NCBI GenBank assembly: GCA_020634315.1
Contig: JACKBV010000040.1
Location: 1 to 33,955 of the forward strand
Origin: Ardenticatenaceae bacterium
Lineage (GTDB): Bacteria; Chloroflexota; Anaerolineae; Promineifilales; Promineifilaceae
DNA: 33,955 nt
Reading direction: 5' to 3'
Made by a program: the position numbers and the translations under genes. The notes under the pieces are model-generated. The model did not search any database, was not told where the DNA came from, and was given only the letters and a program-made list of their open reading frames with translations. Below are positions 21,678 to 30,935 of the stretch, in pieces. Every line of letters begins with the position of its first letter. Positions within the stretch are counted from its first letter, which is position 1.

Positions 21678-24600
21678 ATGCGGCGCATTTTGGCGCTCTT
21701 TTCGCTTTGTGTGGGGATAGCTTTGCTGTGGCAGCAGGGCTATCCTCTTTTTGTAGGGACACGGCCGTTAACGGCCGTATCCCTCTTTGAAGATGTCAGT
21801 CGCCAGGCTGGCATCGTAAACAACCGGGTCGCCAGTTTGGACATGGCTGTGGGACAGGCATGGGGAGATTACGACAACGACGGCTGGGTTGACCTGTACG
21901 TCACCGATCCGGATGGCCCAAATACCCTTTATCACAACAATGGCGATGGCACATTTGCGGTCTCTCCATTGACAGACCAGGTGAAGTTGGCGCAGGCATA
22001 TAGCGGCGGCGCAACGTTTGCCGACTACGATAATGATGGCTGGCGCGATTTGCTGGTGGTCAATTGGGGCGTCAACAATTTGTTCCACAACGAAGAAGGG
22101 CAGCGGTTTGTAGATGTCACCCGGCAAGCAGGCATTGTAGACGACAAAAACAGCAAGTCCGCATCCTGGGGCGACTTTGACAACGATGGCTTTGTAGATT
22201 TGTACGTAGCAAACTGGTCATGTTACCCGAAATGCGGCCGTTCCCTCGATGGCGATTCTGATCGCCTATACCACAACAACGGAGATGGCACCTTCACCGA
22301 TGTATCCGACTATCTTGGCGGTAGTTTGAACGGCGCAGGGTTCATCGCCAGTTTTGTAGATTACGACAATGACCGTGACCTGGATATTTATCTGGTCAAC
22401 GATGAATTTATTAATCCGGTAGGCAACAAATTATGGCGAAACGATGGCCCTGGCTGCATTGGCTGGTGCTTTACGCAAATTGCCACCGAAGCCGGCGCTG
22501 ACTCCAAATTGTTTGGCATGGGGTTGGCTGTCGGCGATTACAACAACGATGGCAACGTGGATTTTTATTTTTCCAACGTTGGCCCGATGGAATTATTGCA
22601 AAACCAGGGAGATGGCACGTTTGCCGAAGTAGCCGCAGCGGCTGGTGTGCAAACGCCAGCTGACATTGGCTGGGGGGCTATTTTCTTTGATTACAACAAT
22701 GATGGCTGGCGCGATTTGTATTTGGCTGTAGCCGATACGGCCAATCACCGCGACATTGCCGCCAACAAGCTATTTGTGAACAATGCCGACGGCACGTTTA
22801 CGCCGATCAGCTGCGAAAATGAGGCAGCCGATGTGCGCCCCAGTCTGAGCGCGGCATACGCCGATTATGACCATGATGGCTGGCTGGATTTGGTTGTGGG
22901 CAATATGGATGAAGGCTATCGCCTGTACCAAAATCAAAACGGCCGTTCCAACAACAATCATTGGCTTTCGCTGGAATTGACCGGAGCGGGGCCAGTTAAC
23001 CGGGACGCGGTAGGCACGCGTGTCTACCTGACTACGCCGGATGGCCTGACGCAAATGCAAGATGTGATCAATGGCTTTGGCCTGGGTGGCGGCAGCGAAT
23101 TGGCGCTTTCTTTTGGGATGGGGGTGGCGGAAACGGCCGTTTTGCGCATCCAATGGCCCGATGGCACCGAACAGACATTTAGCAACATCGCCGCCGACCA
23201 TCGTTACCGACTCGCTTACCCATTGGCAGGCGAAACGGCGCTGCAAATGCTGCCGCAAAATGAAATTTCAGTCAGCACGCCAGCACCTTTGGCACAATTG
23301 GATGGGCACATCGCCCTTTTGCTGACATTGGGCGTGCTCCTCGCCGGTTGGAGTCTTTTCCTTTTGTTTGCCCCGGCAAAACAGCAGGCGTGGCAAGCTG
23401 CCGCGCTTGGCGTACTGGGGATTGCCGGAATTTTAGCGTGGGTTTCAGCCATTTTGGGAATGCCGGTCTGGCAGGCGATGAGTGTAGACGGCCGTTTACA
23501 ACACCTCATGGCCCAGGCAGACGTTCAGCCCCCAACCAACCCCGCTGCCCCTTCCCCCGCACTCGTCAAACTAGGCGAAGCTTTATTTTGGGACCCGGAA
23601 TTGAGCGGCAACCGCGACACCGCCTGTGCCACCTGCCATCACTCGCTCACCGCCACCGGAGACGACCTTTCATTGCCGATTGGCACGGGCGGCATTGGCC
23701 TGGGCACGCTGCGCATACAGCCCGACACAGAAAGAGAATTTGTGCCGCGTAATGCCCAACCCCTTTTCAACCTGGGTTACACAGAATGGACAACCTTTTT
23801 CTGGGACGGCCGTGTCTCCGGCGACACCGTGCATGGCTTTGACACACCCGCCAGCAACCGCCTGCCCACCGGCCTCGACAATTTATTAGCGGCGCAGGCC
23901 TTATTCCCCATCACTTCGCGCGACGAAATGCGCGGCCAGCGCGGCGACCATGACATTTTTGGGCAGGTCAACGAACTGGCACGCGTTTCAGATTACACAA
24001 CGCGCCCTGTTTGGGATGCCATCATGCAGCGCTTGCTGGCAATCCCAGATTATGTCACGCTGTTCCAGGCCGCATACCCCGATGTACCGCTGGCGGAACT
24101 GGACATTGAACATGTCGCCAACGCCATCGCCGCCTACGAAAATGTGACATTCACCTTTGAAGACAGCCCCTTTGATCGCTACATTCAGGGAGACGAAACT
24201 GCGTTATCGCCCGCCGCCAAGCGCGGCGCACTCCTCTTTTATGGCGAAGCAGGTTGTGCCAGTTGTCACAGCGGTGGTTTGCTCACCGATCAGCAGTTTT
24301 ACAACCTGGCTGTGCCCCAACTTGGGCCAGGAAAAGGGCGCGAACAACCATACGATTTAGGGCGTGCCCGCGAAACAGGCAGCGACTGCGACCGTTTTGC
24401 GTTCCGCACGCCGCCGCTGCGCAACGTTGCCATCACCGGCCCCTGGATGCATAATGGGGCCTTCACTTCGCTGGAGGAAACCATTGGCCACCACCTGAAT
24501 CCGGCTGCCAGTCTACAAGCGTATGACGTGGCGCAGCTTACCGTCGCTTTGCAAGATACCTGTCAGGATCAGCCAGAAGCACTGACGGCCATTCTGGCGA

Positions 24601-24782
24601 CGCAAAGTGATTCGGCCAGCACAGAGGTGCAGCTTACAGCAGAAGAGATGCAAGATTTGTTGGCTTTCCTGGACGCATTGACGTCGCCCAGCGCTCTAGA
24701 CCTGGCGCATACCATCCCGGACTCGGTACCCAGCGGGCTGGCGGTTGGCGGCAATGTGGATAATGTGCAGGCCAGCCGGTAA
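21678..24782 (+). CDS. FG-GAP/ASPIC-UnbV protein fused to a di-haem MauG/cytochrome c peroxidase domain
   Basis: A 1034-residue exported protein. An N-terminal signal or anchor (residues 4-24) precedes FG-GAP/VCBS repeats (about 38-420) with many Ca-binding 'DYDNDGW' and 'YHNNGDGTF' motifs. An ASPIC/UnbV domain follows at about 430-515 ('LGGGSELALSFGMG', 'IQWPDGTEQTF'). Two membrane segments (about 545-565 and 573-594) then lead to a di-haem peroxidase/MauG-like region (about 620-1015). That region has haem sites CATCH (Cys650) and CASCH (Cys860), 'LGEALFWDPELSGN', 'FFWDGRV' and 'GPWMHNGAFTSLEETIGHH'. A signal anchor plus a two-helix hairpin would leave both halves outside. Function is unknown; it begins 3 bp after the MalG-like gene and precedes a secreted amylase, so it looks cotranscribed with the sugar genes. 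Confidence 0.88.
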   Translation: MRRILALFSLCVGIALLWQQGYPLFVGTRPLTAVSLFEDVSRQAGIVNNRVASLDMAVGQAWGDYDNDGWVDLYVTDPDGPNTLYHNNGDGTFAVSPLTDQVKLAQAYSGGATFADYDNDGWRDLLVVNWGVNNLFHNEEGQRFVDVTRQAGIVDDKNSKSASWGDFDNDGFVDLYVANWSCYPKCGRSLDGDSDRLYHNNGDGTFTDVSDYLGGSLNGAGFIASFVDYDNDRDLDIYLVNDEFINPVGNKLWRNDGPGCIGWCFTQIATEAGADSKLFGMGLAVGDYNNDGNVDFYFSNVGPMELLQNQGDGTFAEVAAAAGVQTPADIGWGAIFFDYNNDGWRDLYLAVADTANHRDIAANKLFVNNADGTFTPISCENEAADVRPSLSAAYADYDHDGWLDLVVGNMDEGYRLYQNQNGRSNNNHWLSLELTGAGPVNRDAVGTRVYLTTPDGLTQMQDVINGFGLGGGSELALSFGMGVAETAVLRIQWPDGTEQTFSNIAADHRYRLAYPLAGETALQMLPQNEISVSTPAPLAQLDGHIALLLTLGVLLAGWSLFLLFAPAKQQAWQAAALGVLGIAGILAWVSAILGMPVWQAMSVDGRLQHLMAQADVQPPTNPAAPSPALVKLGEALFWDPELSGNRDTACATCHHSLTATGDDLSLPIGTGGIGLGTLRIQPDTEREFVPRNAQPLFNLGYTEWTTFFWDGRVSGDTVHGFDTPASNRLPTGLDNLLAAQALFPITSRDEMRGQRGDHDIFGQVNELARVSDYTTRPVWDAIMQRLLAIPDYVTLFQAAYPDVPLAELDIEHVANAIAAYENVTFTFEDSPFDRYIQGDETALSPAAKRGALLFYGEAGCASCHSGGLLTDQQFYNLAVPQLGPGKGREQPYDLGRARETGSDCDRFAFRTPPLRNVAITGPWMHNGAFTSLEETIGHHLNPAASLQAYDVAQLTVALQDTCQDQPEALTAILATQSDSASTEVQLTAEEMQDLLAFLDALTSPSALDLAHTIPDSVPSGLAVGGNVDNVQASR

Positions 24783-24800
24783 TTGCAAATGGAGTGCTTG

Positions 24801-26639
24801 ATGAACAAACGGAACGATGCCTGGGTAATGGTTATTTTTTTGATGGCGCTGTTGGCGGCCTGTCAAAATGCGGCGTCAACAACGCCGGAAGCGGCAACGG
24901 CCGTTTCCCAAATCAGCCACACAGCAACACCGATACCTTTAGCGACGAGTGTTGTGGAAGCAACGGCCGTTGCTTCTGCAACGCCCATCACCCCCACCCC
25001 CAATGCCATCGCCACCGCCATCGCCATGGATGCGGCCACACGTGCCGCTGGCCCCACCAAAGAACCCACGGCCACCCCCAAACCCATCCCCACCCTCGAC
25101 CCATTGGTAGATCGCTGGTGGAATGACACCATTTTCTACGAAGTTTTCGTGCGCAGCTTCCAAGACTCAGATGGGGACGGCGTCGGCGACATCAACGGCC
25201 TTATCGAGAAACTCGATTATCTCAATGATGGCGACCCCAACACCACCACCGATTTAGGCGTTACCGGCCTCTGGCTCATGCCCATCATGGAGTCGCCCAG
25301 CTATCACGGCTATGACGTGGTTGATTATTACAGCGTCGATGAAGAGTATGGCACGGCCGAAGATTTTCGCCGCCTGATCGAAGAAGCACACCAACGCGGC
25401 ATCCGCGTCACCGTTGATTTGGTCATTAACCACACCAGCCGCGAACATCCCTGGTTCACCGCCGCCAACGCGGGCGATGCGCAGTACCGCGACTGGTACG
25501 TCTGGGCTGACCCCGCGCCCAACTATCTCGGCCCTTGGGGACAACAAGTATGGTACGCCGGACAAGATGGCTATTACTACGCAGTTTTTTGGTCAGGTAT
25601 GCCCGATTTGAATTTGAGCAATTCGGCCGTCACTGCTGAACTGTACAACATCACGCGCTTTTGGTTAGAAGACATGGGCGTCGATGGCTTCCGCATGGAT
25701 GCCGTGCGCCATTTCATTGAAAATGGCATTGCACAAGAAAACACCCCCGACACGCATGTCTGGCTGCAAGCATTCCACACCTACTACAAGAGCGTTGACC
25801 CCGATGCCTTCACCGTCGGCGAAACCTGGACAGACAGCCAAAATGCGGCTCAATATGCCGTTGACGAAAACGACATTGCCTTTGAATTTAATCTCTCCGA
25901 AGCTTATTTACGCGCCGCCGGCAGCCCCATTGTGGGCGATTTATACGACCAGGCGGCACTCGTTGAGGCCGCTTACCCACCGAATCAATTTGGCATTTTC
26001 CTGACCAATCATGATCAAAACCGAACCATGAGCGTGTTGGGCGATGTGGCGAAAGCAAAAGTAGCAGCGGCGCTGCTGCTCACCTCGCCAGGGGTTCCTT
26101 TCCTCTACTATGGCGAGGAAATTGGCATGACAGGCACCAAACCAGATGAGGATATTCGCCTGCCGATGCAGTGGCGCAGCGACGAAGCAAACGTCGGGTT
26201 TACGACGGGCACGCCGTGGCGCACACCCGCCGCAGATTACACAGAAGTCAGTGTGGCTTTGCAAGATGCTGACCCTGATTCGCTGCTGAACACGTATCGC
26301 GCCTTGATCCATTTGCGCAACGCGCACGAAGCGCTACGCGAAGGGGATTGGACGCCGGTGACGGCAAATTCCAACCGCATCTACGCCTTTTTGCGCCACA
26401 CGGAAAATGAAACTATCCTGGTTGTTGTCAATCTCAACCCCAACCCTGTCACGGCCGAAAATTACAGCCTGGACTTGAGTGACGGGCCATTGTCGGGAGC
26501 GGTAACGGCCGTTTCCCTCTATGGCTCTGAGGTGATGACAGCGCCCATCGTCAACGGGCAAGGCGGATTCAACGATTACCTGCCCTTAGCAGAAATTCCC
26601 GGCCAAAGTGCCACCATCATCCTGTTAACACAAGAGTGA
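24801..26639 (+). CDS. Secreted GH13 alpha-amylase lipoprotein
   Basis: A 612-residue lipoprotein: the signal peptide ends in LLAAC (Cys about residue 21), followed by an Ala/Thr/Pro-rich linker to about residue 105. The GH13 (beta/alpha)8 domain starts at 'WWNDTIFYEVFVRSFQDSDGDGVGD'. It shows conserved region I 'DLVINHTS', region II 'GFRMDAVRH' (nucleophile Asp300), region III 'VGETW' (acid/base Glu341) and region IV 'LTNHDQNR' (Asp405). Sequence style is close to alpha-amylase and oligo-1,6-glucosidase subfamilies; exact specificity cannot be fixed. A C-terminal beta domain ends the protein. ATG at 24801 with TGGAG upstream is chosen over a TTG at 24783. It probably degrades starch or maltodextrin outside the cell for the adjacent importer. 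Confidence 0.92.
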   Translation: MNKRNDAWVMVIFLMALLAACQNAASTTPEAATAVSQISHTATPIPLATSVVEATAVASATPITPTPNAIATAIAMDAATRAAGPTKEPTATPKPIPTLDPLVDRWWNDTIFYEVFVRSFQDSDGDGVGDINGLIEKLDYLNDGDPNTTTDLGVTGLWLMPIMESPSYHGYDVVDYYSVDEEYGTAEDFRRLIEEAHQRGIRVTVDLVINHTSREHPWFTAANAGDAQYRDWYVWADPAPNYLGPWGQQVWYAGQDGYYYAVFWSGMPDLNLSNSAVTAELYNITRFWLEDMGVDGFRMDAVRHFIENGIAQENTPDTHVWLQAFHTYYKSVDPDAFTVGETWTDSQNAAQYAVDENDIAFEFNLSEAYLRAAGSPIVGDLYDQAALVEAAYPPNQFGIFLTNHDQNRTMSVLGDVAKAKVAAALLLTSPGVPFLYYGEEIGMTGTKPDEDIRLPMQWRSDEANVGFTTGTPWRTPAADYTEVSVALQDADPDSLLNTYRALIHLRNAHEALREGDWTPVTANSNRIYAFLRHTENETILVVVNLNPNPVTAENYSLDLSDGPLSGAVTAVSLYGSEVMTAPIVNGQGGFNDYLPLAEIPGQSATIILLTQE

Positions 26640-26655
26640 GAAAGCAAACCCTATT

Positions 26656-28359
26656 ATGAACGAAACAATCTTTGGCTCCCTGGCAACAGTAGAAAAACGT
26701 ATCGCGTACATGCAAGAACAGACAGCCGGTTTCACCCATCACAACCAGTTGCAGCCGCTTGCCCCTGGCCCGCAAGATGCGCCGCTGCTCACGGCAACGG
26801 TCGCCTTGAACCGGCAAATCGCGCAGGTGGAATGTGTGCTTAGCGCCCCGAAAACGGCCGTTCTCCCCCTCACCCCGGTCAAAACCGAGTGGGATTTGTT
26901 GAATTGGACTTACCGCCAAACGTGGCAAGTGACGCTGCCACAGCAACCAGCGGGCACATTGGTGCGCTATCGCCTGCGTGCCTGCCCTGTTGATGGCAGC
27001 GAGCCGCTTTGGGCAGATGATGGGGCGACTTTTTCTTATCTGGTTGATGAGGTGTCGCTGCCAGCTTGGGCGAAGGATGCCATTGTCTACCAGATTTTCC
27101 CCGACCGGTTTGCACCGGGAAACGGCCGTTCCTGGAACAACGTCAATCACCTCAGCGACATTTACGGCGGCACACTGCGCGGCATCATCGAAAAGCTCGA
27201 CTACGTGGCCGACCTCGGCTTCAATGTCATCTGGCTCAATCCCTTCTTCCCCGACAAAACCCATCATGGCTACCACGCCACCGACCATTTCAGCGTCAAT
27301 CCACGCCTGGGCAGCATGGCCGACATCGAAGAGTTAATTGCCGAAGCACACAAGCGCGGCATACGCCTGCTGCTTGATTTCGTTGGCAACCATGTCGGCA
27401 GCGAGCACCCCTACTTCCAGGATGCGCTGGCACACCGCGACAGCCCTTACCACGACTGGTTTCGCTGGCGCAGTTGGCCGGATGATTACGTGGCCTACTA
27501 CGAAGTTAAAGAGCTGCCAGAGTTGAACACAGAAAATGCTGGCGTGCGCGACTACATGTTCCGCAGTGTGCAGTTCTGGCTGGAAAAAGGATTCGATGGC
27601 CTGCGCATTGATTACACGCTTGGCCCTTCGCATGATTTTTGGACGATGCTGCGTGCCGCTGTGCGCGATTGCAAGCCAGATGCCTGGATGTTTGGCGAAA
27701 CGGTACACACCCCGCAAACACAGCTGAGTTATGACGGCCGTTTCCATGGCAATCTCGACTTCCTCCTGGCGCAGAAACTGCGCGACACCTTCGCCTTCAA
27801 CACCATGAACGTGGCCGAATTCGACGCCTTCCTCCACTTGCATGAAACCTTTTTCCCAGCGCACGTCAGCCGCCCCAGTTTCCTCGACAACCATGATATG
27901 AACCGCTTCCTCTGGGTTGCCAAAGGAGACAAGCGCAAATTGAAATTAGCCACACTTTGCCACTTCACCCTGACGCATCCGCCCGTTGTTTACAATGGCA
28001 CCGAGATTGGCCTCAGTCAGGAGCGCGGGATTGGCGACCCGGACAGTCACGGCATGGAAGAGTGTCGCCTGCCCATGCCCTGGGATGCGCTGGACACAGA
28101 TATGCTGGCTTACTATCGTCAACTCATTCACCTGCGGCGGGAACACCCTGTCATCTGGCAAGGGCAGCGGCAAACGGTACACGTCGATGCAGCAGCCGGT
28201 ACGTATGCCTACGCCGTGCAAAACGAAGACGAGACGCTTCTTGTCGCCTTCAACTTAGGCGATACGCCGCAGCAAATCAACATCACACTCCCCCATCAAG
28301 ACGAGACACACCGTTTTGATCTGGCGGCGTGGGATGGGCAATGGAAACTGTTTGCATGA
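26656..28359 (+). CDS. Cytoplasmic GH13 enzyme, neopullulanase/cyclomaltodextrinase-like
   Basis: A 567-residue protein without signal peptide. An N-terminal beta domain (about residues 1-125, CBM34-like) precedes the GH13 barrel, which starts at 'AIVYQIFPDRFAPGN'. This opening is typical of neopullulanase, cyclomaltodextrinase and maltogenic amylase. Catalytic residues are visible: 'GLRIDYTLG' (Asp319), 'FGETVHTP' (Glu348) and 'LDNHDMNRF' (Asp414). In region II the usual Arg-x-Asp-Ala/Val reads R-I-D-Y. It lies 16 bp after the secreted amylase, so imported maltodextrins are its likely substrates. Its stop overlaps a 41-codon frame by ATGA. Confidence 0.9.
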   Translation: MNETIFGSLATVEKRIAYMQEQTAGFTHHNQLQPLAPGPQDAPLLTATVALNRQIAQVECVLSAPKTAVLPLTPVKTEWDLLNWTYRQTWQVTLPQQPAGTLVRYRLRACPVDGSEPLWADDGATFSYLVDEVSLPAWAKDAIVYQIFPDRFAPGNGRSWNNVNHLSDIYGGTLRGIIEKLDYVADLGFNVIWLNPFFPDKTHHGYHATDHFSVNPRLGSMADIEELIAEAHKRGIRLLLDFVGNHVGSEHPYFQDALAHRDSPYHDWFRWRSWPDDYVAYYEVKELPELNTENAGVRDYMFRSVQFWLEKGFDGLRIDYTLGPSHDFWTMLRAAVRDCKPDAWMFGETVHTPQTQLSYDGRFHGNLDFLLAQKLRDTFAFNTMNVAEFDAFLHLHETFFPAHVSRPSFLDNHDMNRFLWVAKGDKRKLKLATLCHFTLTHPPVVYNGTEIGLSQERGIGDPDSHGMEECRLPMPWDALDTDMLAYYRQLIHLRREHPVIWQGQRQTVHVDAAAGTYAYAVQNEDETLLVAFNLGDTPQQINITLPHQDETHRFDLAAWDGQWKLFA

Positions 28360-28481
28360 GCGGAAGCTTGCGCCATCACCCCCACTTCCCCGGACAATTT
28401 GTGCAGCCACGCCAGGTAGATGAAGCCGCCTGGCAAGCTCGTGTACACATCCCTCTCACTTTCCTCTTGGGCAAAGCGTAA
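28356..28481 (+). pseudogene. 41-codon remnant, possibly of an alpha/beta-hydrolase esterase
   Basis: This frame starts in an ATGA overlap with the GH13 stop and ends at TAA 28479-28481. Its first half, 'HPHFPGQFVQPRQVD', resembles the N-terminus of esterase-D-like alpha/beta hydrolases ('FPSQFVAPRNVDVWLPPGY'). Its second half, 'EAAWQARVHIPLTFLLGKA', resembles the C-terminal end of the same family ('HNEAAWARRLPxxLxFLxG'). Both ends in one frame with no middle suggests a gene reduced by one large in-frame internal deletion. The comparison is from memory of family sequences, so the origin is an inference; the open frame and overlap are seen directly. Confidence 0.5.
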
Positions 28482-28491
28482 CAACCAAAGG

Positions 28492-30894
28492 ATGAATTCT
28501 CGCCTGATGCATCGCCTTCGCTCTAGCATTTCTCGTTTCCTGGCAGTTGACGCCCGCTTCCCGCTTGCTCTACTCACGCTCGTCGGCTTCTGGCTGCGCA
28601 TCCACCGCCTGGGCGACAAAGCTGTCTGGTGGGATGAAGGGTGGTCTGTGTGGGTCGCACGCCACGATATTCCTGGCATCCTGCAAAAAACAGGAACAGA
28701 CGTGCATCCGCCGTTGTATTTCACGCTGCTGCACCTGTGGCGCAGCTTCGGCGGTGACAGCGAGTTTGCGTTGCGGCTGCTGGCAGCGATGCTGGGAACA
28801 TTAACCATTCCCGCCATCTACCTGTTGGGGAAAACGATTGGCGGCAAAAAAACAGGACTCCTGGCGGCGCTGCTGCTCACCTTTTCCCGCTTCAACATCG
28901 CCTGGTCACAAGAGATACGGATGTATGCCCTCGCCTCTTTGCTTGCGGCGTTGGGCGTGTGGGCCGCCATTCAAGTATGGGAACGCGGGCGCTGGCAAGA
29001 TTATGCTGGCTATATTGCCTGCATGACGGCCGGACTGCTCACGCTCTATCTCTTTTTCCCCATCCCAGTCGCCATTAATGTAGGCTGGTTATGGGTCGCC
29101 TGGCCCAGTCGTGCAAATTGGCGCGGCTGGTGGCGTTGGCTGGCGGCGCAAGCCACAATCCTCTTTATCGTGGGAATCTGGCTTTCTTTTGCGCTGCGCG
29201 GATTTTTAAGCACCAGTTCAGCCACGCCGGTCGGCGTTTGGGATTTTCTAAAAACGTATTGGACGGTGCTGACGGTGGGCATTCCCCTCAATGTTGATGC
29301 GTATGCTCGTGTCACCATCCCCGTGCTGGTTGTCTTTCTACTTGGGCTGGCCGCGCTCCTGGCTGTAGCACGCCACAATCGGCGACATGCACGCCATTTG
29401 GCGTTACTGCTGACGGGGTTACTCATTCCGGTCGCTATTGTTTATTACATCGCTATCCCCAAAGTGGGATCGTATGCGCCGCCCTTTGCGCCGCGTTACC
29501 TGGTGATTTTTTCTGGTTATTACGTTATTTTGCTGGCCTGGGGATTGGTCACATGGAGCAACGGCCGTTTCCTCACCCCCCACTCCCCCTTCTCCCGTCT
29601 GCGCCTGCTCACCCCCCTGTTCATTCTCGCCGTTCTCTACGCCAGCGCCGTTGGCCTGCGTGACTATCACCAGGGACGGATGCTCGTAGATGATTACAAG
29701 TCGCTGGCGCGGGCATTGGCCGTTTATGAGCAGCCCCATGATGCCGTCGTGCTCTTCACCGACACAGATTGGCCGATTTGGGCTTATCATCATCCCGGCG
29801 CATGGCATGGCGTGCCCCACGCCTGGCAAATCACAGCGCAGCAAGCTGATGCGTATCTGACGCCGATTTGGGAAGCAAACGACGGCATCTGGCTGGTGGT
29901 GACGCCATATGCCGGGGTCAGTGACCCCCAGGGATATATGGCAACCTGGCTGGCAGAACGGGCAACGGCCGTTTCCAGCCAACCCTATGGCGACAAACTG
30001 CTCACCTTTTATGCACGCACCCCGGAACGCGCCGCGTCGCTGGGGGCGCTAACCGTGGCGACGGAACCGCAATTTGCGGAAACGGCCGTTCTCGCTCCCG
30101 GCGTCGAGCTAATCGGCTACGACCAGGCCATTCGTGATTATCGCAGCGGCGACGAAGCATATCTGGCGCTTTACTGGCAAGGCGCTGGAGAAACGAGTGT
30201 GGAAATTGGCATTCTCAATGACACAGGCTCGTATGGTTGGGGCACATCGTTGCCCTTGACCCGGCCACAAACTGTGGGACTGGCACGCCAGGAAGTGACG
30301 CTGCGCATTCCGCCAGAAGCGCCTTCCGGCCATTACCAATTCTACGTGCTGGCAAACAGTCTGGATGCCGTCGAAAATCGGGCGGCATTTGGCAGCTTGA
30401 ACGTGCGCCAACGTTTTGGCGCGGCGCTGCTGCCAACAGATGTCAACATCGACCACCGGTTAGACGCAGTGTTTGCCGATCATGTGCAGCTGCTTGGCTA
30501 TGATGTGGAGACGGAAAATGCGCAGCCCGGCGGCACGGTTTATCTCACCCTCTACTGGCTGGCACAAGAACCGGTCAGCCAGCCGTACAAAGTTTTTGCG
30601 CACTTGCTCGGCGAAACGTTTAACGCCGATAATGGCAATTTTTTGTGGGGGCAGCAAGACAATGAGCCGGTGAACAACAGCCGCCCCACGCCTTCCTGGC
30701 GACCCGGCGAAGTGATTGTGGACAGCTACGCCCTCCCCATCGCCGCGCACGCGCCTGCCGGAACTTACCAAATTGAGATTGGCCTCTATGAACCGGCAAC
30801 GGGGGCGCGTCTTAATTTATTGGGCGAGGATGGGGCAACGGCCGTTGCCGATCACCTCGTCCTGACAACCGTCACAGTGAGCGGTGGTCAGTAA
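28492..30894 (+). CDS. GT-C membrane glycosyltransferase, GT39/ArnT-like
   Basis: An 800-residue membrane protein. The first half has about ten hydrophobic segments. The first outer loop carries 'DKAVWWDEGWSVWVARHD', where the acidic pair D-E is the catalytic and metal site of GT39/ArnT-type enzymes. 'GTDVHPPLYFTLLHLW' follows, also a family signature. These enzymes use a polyprenyl-phosphate sugar and act on the outer face of the membrane; acceptor unknown. The last 300 residues are a soluble region with two related beta modules ('EAYLALYWQGAGETSVEIGIL' and 'TVYLTLYWLAQEPVSQPYKVF'). ATG at 28492 follows the remnant's stop; ATG 28507 is an alternative and 28420 overlaps the remnant. Its polyprenyl-phosphate donor could come from the isoprenoid genes at the left, but no link is shown. 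Confidence 0.85.
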   Translation: MNSRLMHRLRSSISRFLAVDARFPLALLTLVGFWLRIHRLGDKAVWWDEGWSVWVARHDIPGILQKTGTDVHPPLYFTLLHLWRSFGGDSEFALRLLAAMLGTLTIPAIYLLGKTIGGKKTGLLAALLLTFSRFNIAWSQEIRMYALASLLAALGVWAAIQVWERGRWQDYAGYIACMTAGLLTLYLFFPIPVAINVGWLWVAWPSRANWRGWWRWLAAQATILFIVGIWLSFALRGFLSTSSATPVGVWDFLKTYWTVLTVGIPLNVDAYARVTIPVLVVFLLGLAALLAVARHNRRHARHLALLLTGLLIPVAIVYYIAIPKVGSYAPPFAPRYLVIFSGYYVILLAWGLVTWSNGRFLTPHSPFSRLRLLTPLFILAVLYASAVGLRDYHQGRMLVDDYKSLARALAVYEQPHDAVVLFTDTDWPIWAYHHPGAWHGVPHAWQITAQQADAYLTPIWEANDGIWLVVTPYAGVSDPQGYMATWLAERATAVSSQPYGDKLLTFYARTPERAASLGALTVATEPQFAETAVLAPGVELIGYDQAIRDYRSGDEAYLALYWQGAGETSVEIGILNDTGSYGWGTSLPLTRPQTVGLARQEVTLRIPPEAPSGHYQFYVLANSLDAVENRAAFGSLNVRQRFGAALLPTDVNIDHRLDAVFADHVQLLGYDVETENAQPGGTVYLTLYWLAQEPVSQPYKVFAHLLGETFNADNGNFLWGQQDNEPVNNSRPTPSWRPGEVIVDSYALPIAAHAPAGTYQIEIGLYEPATGARLNLLGEDGATAVADHLVLTTVTVSGGQ

Positions 30895-30935
30895 GCGGCA
30901 GCCGCCAATTACCGACCACCACTTCCCGCTTACTG
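30889..30935. terminator. Inverted repeat between convergent genes
   Basis: CAGTAAGCGG (30889-30898) and its perfect complement CCGCTTACTG (30926-30935) bracket the 35-bp gap and include both stop codons. An inner pair GGTGGTC (30884-30890) / GACCACC (30914-30920) competes with it. There is no T-tract, so its efficiency as a terminator is uncertain. Confidence 0.45.

Noticed and set aside
26617..27894. Two minus-strand frames (223 and 186 codons) opposite the second GH13 gene
   Set aside because: Both overlap strongly conserved GH13 motifs and show no independent coding signal.
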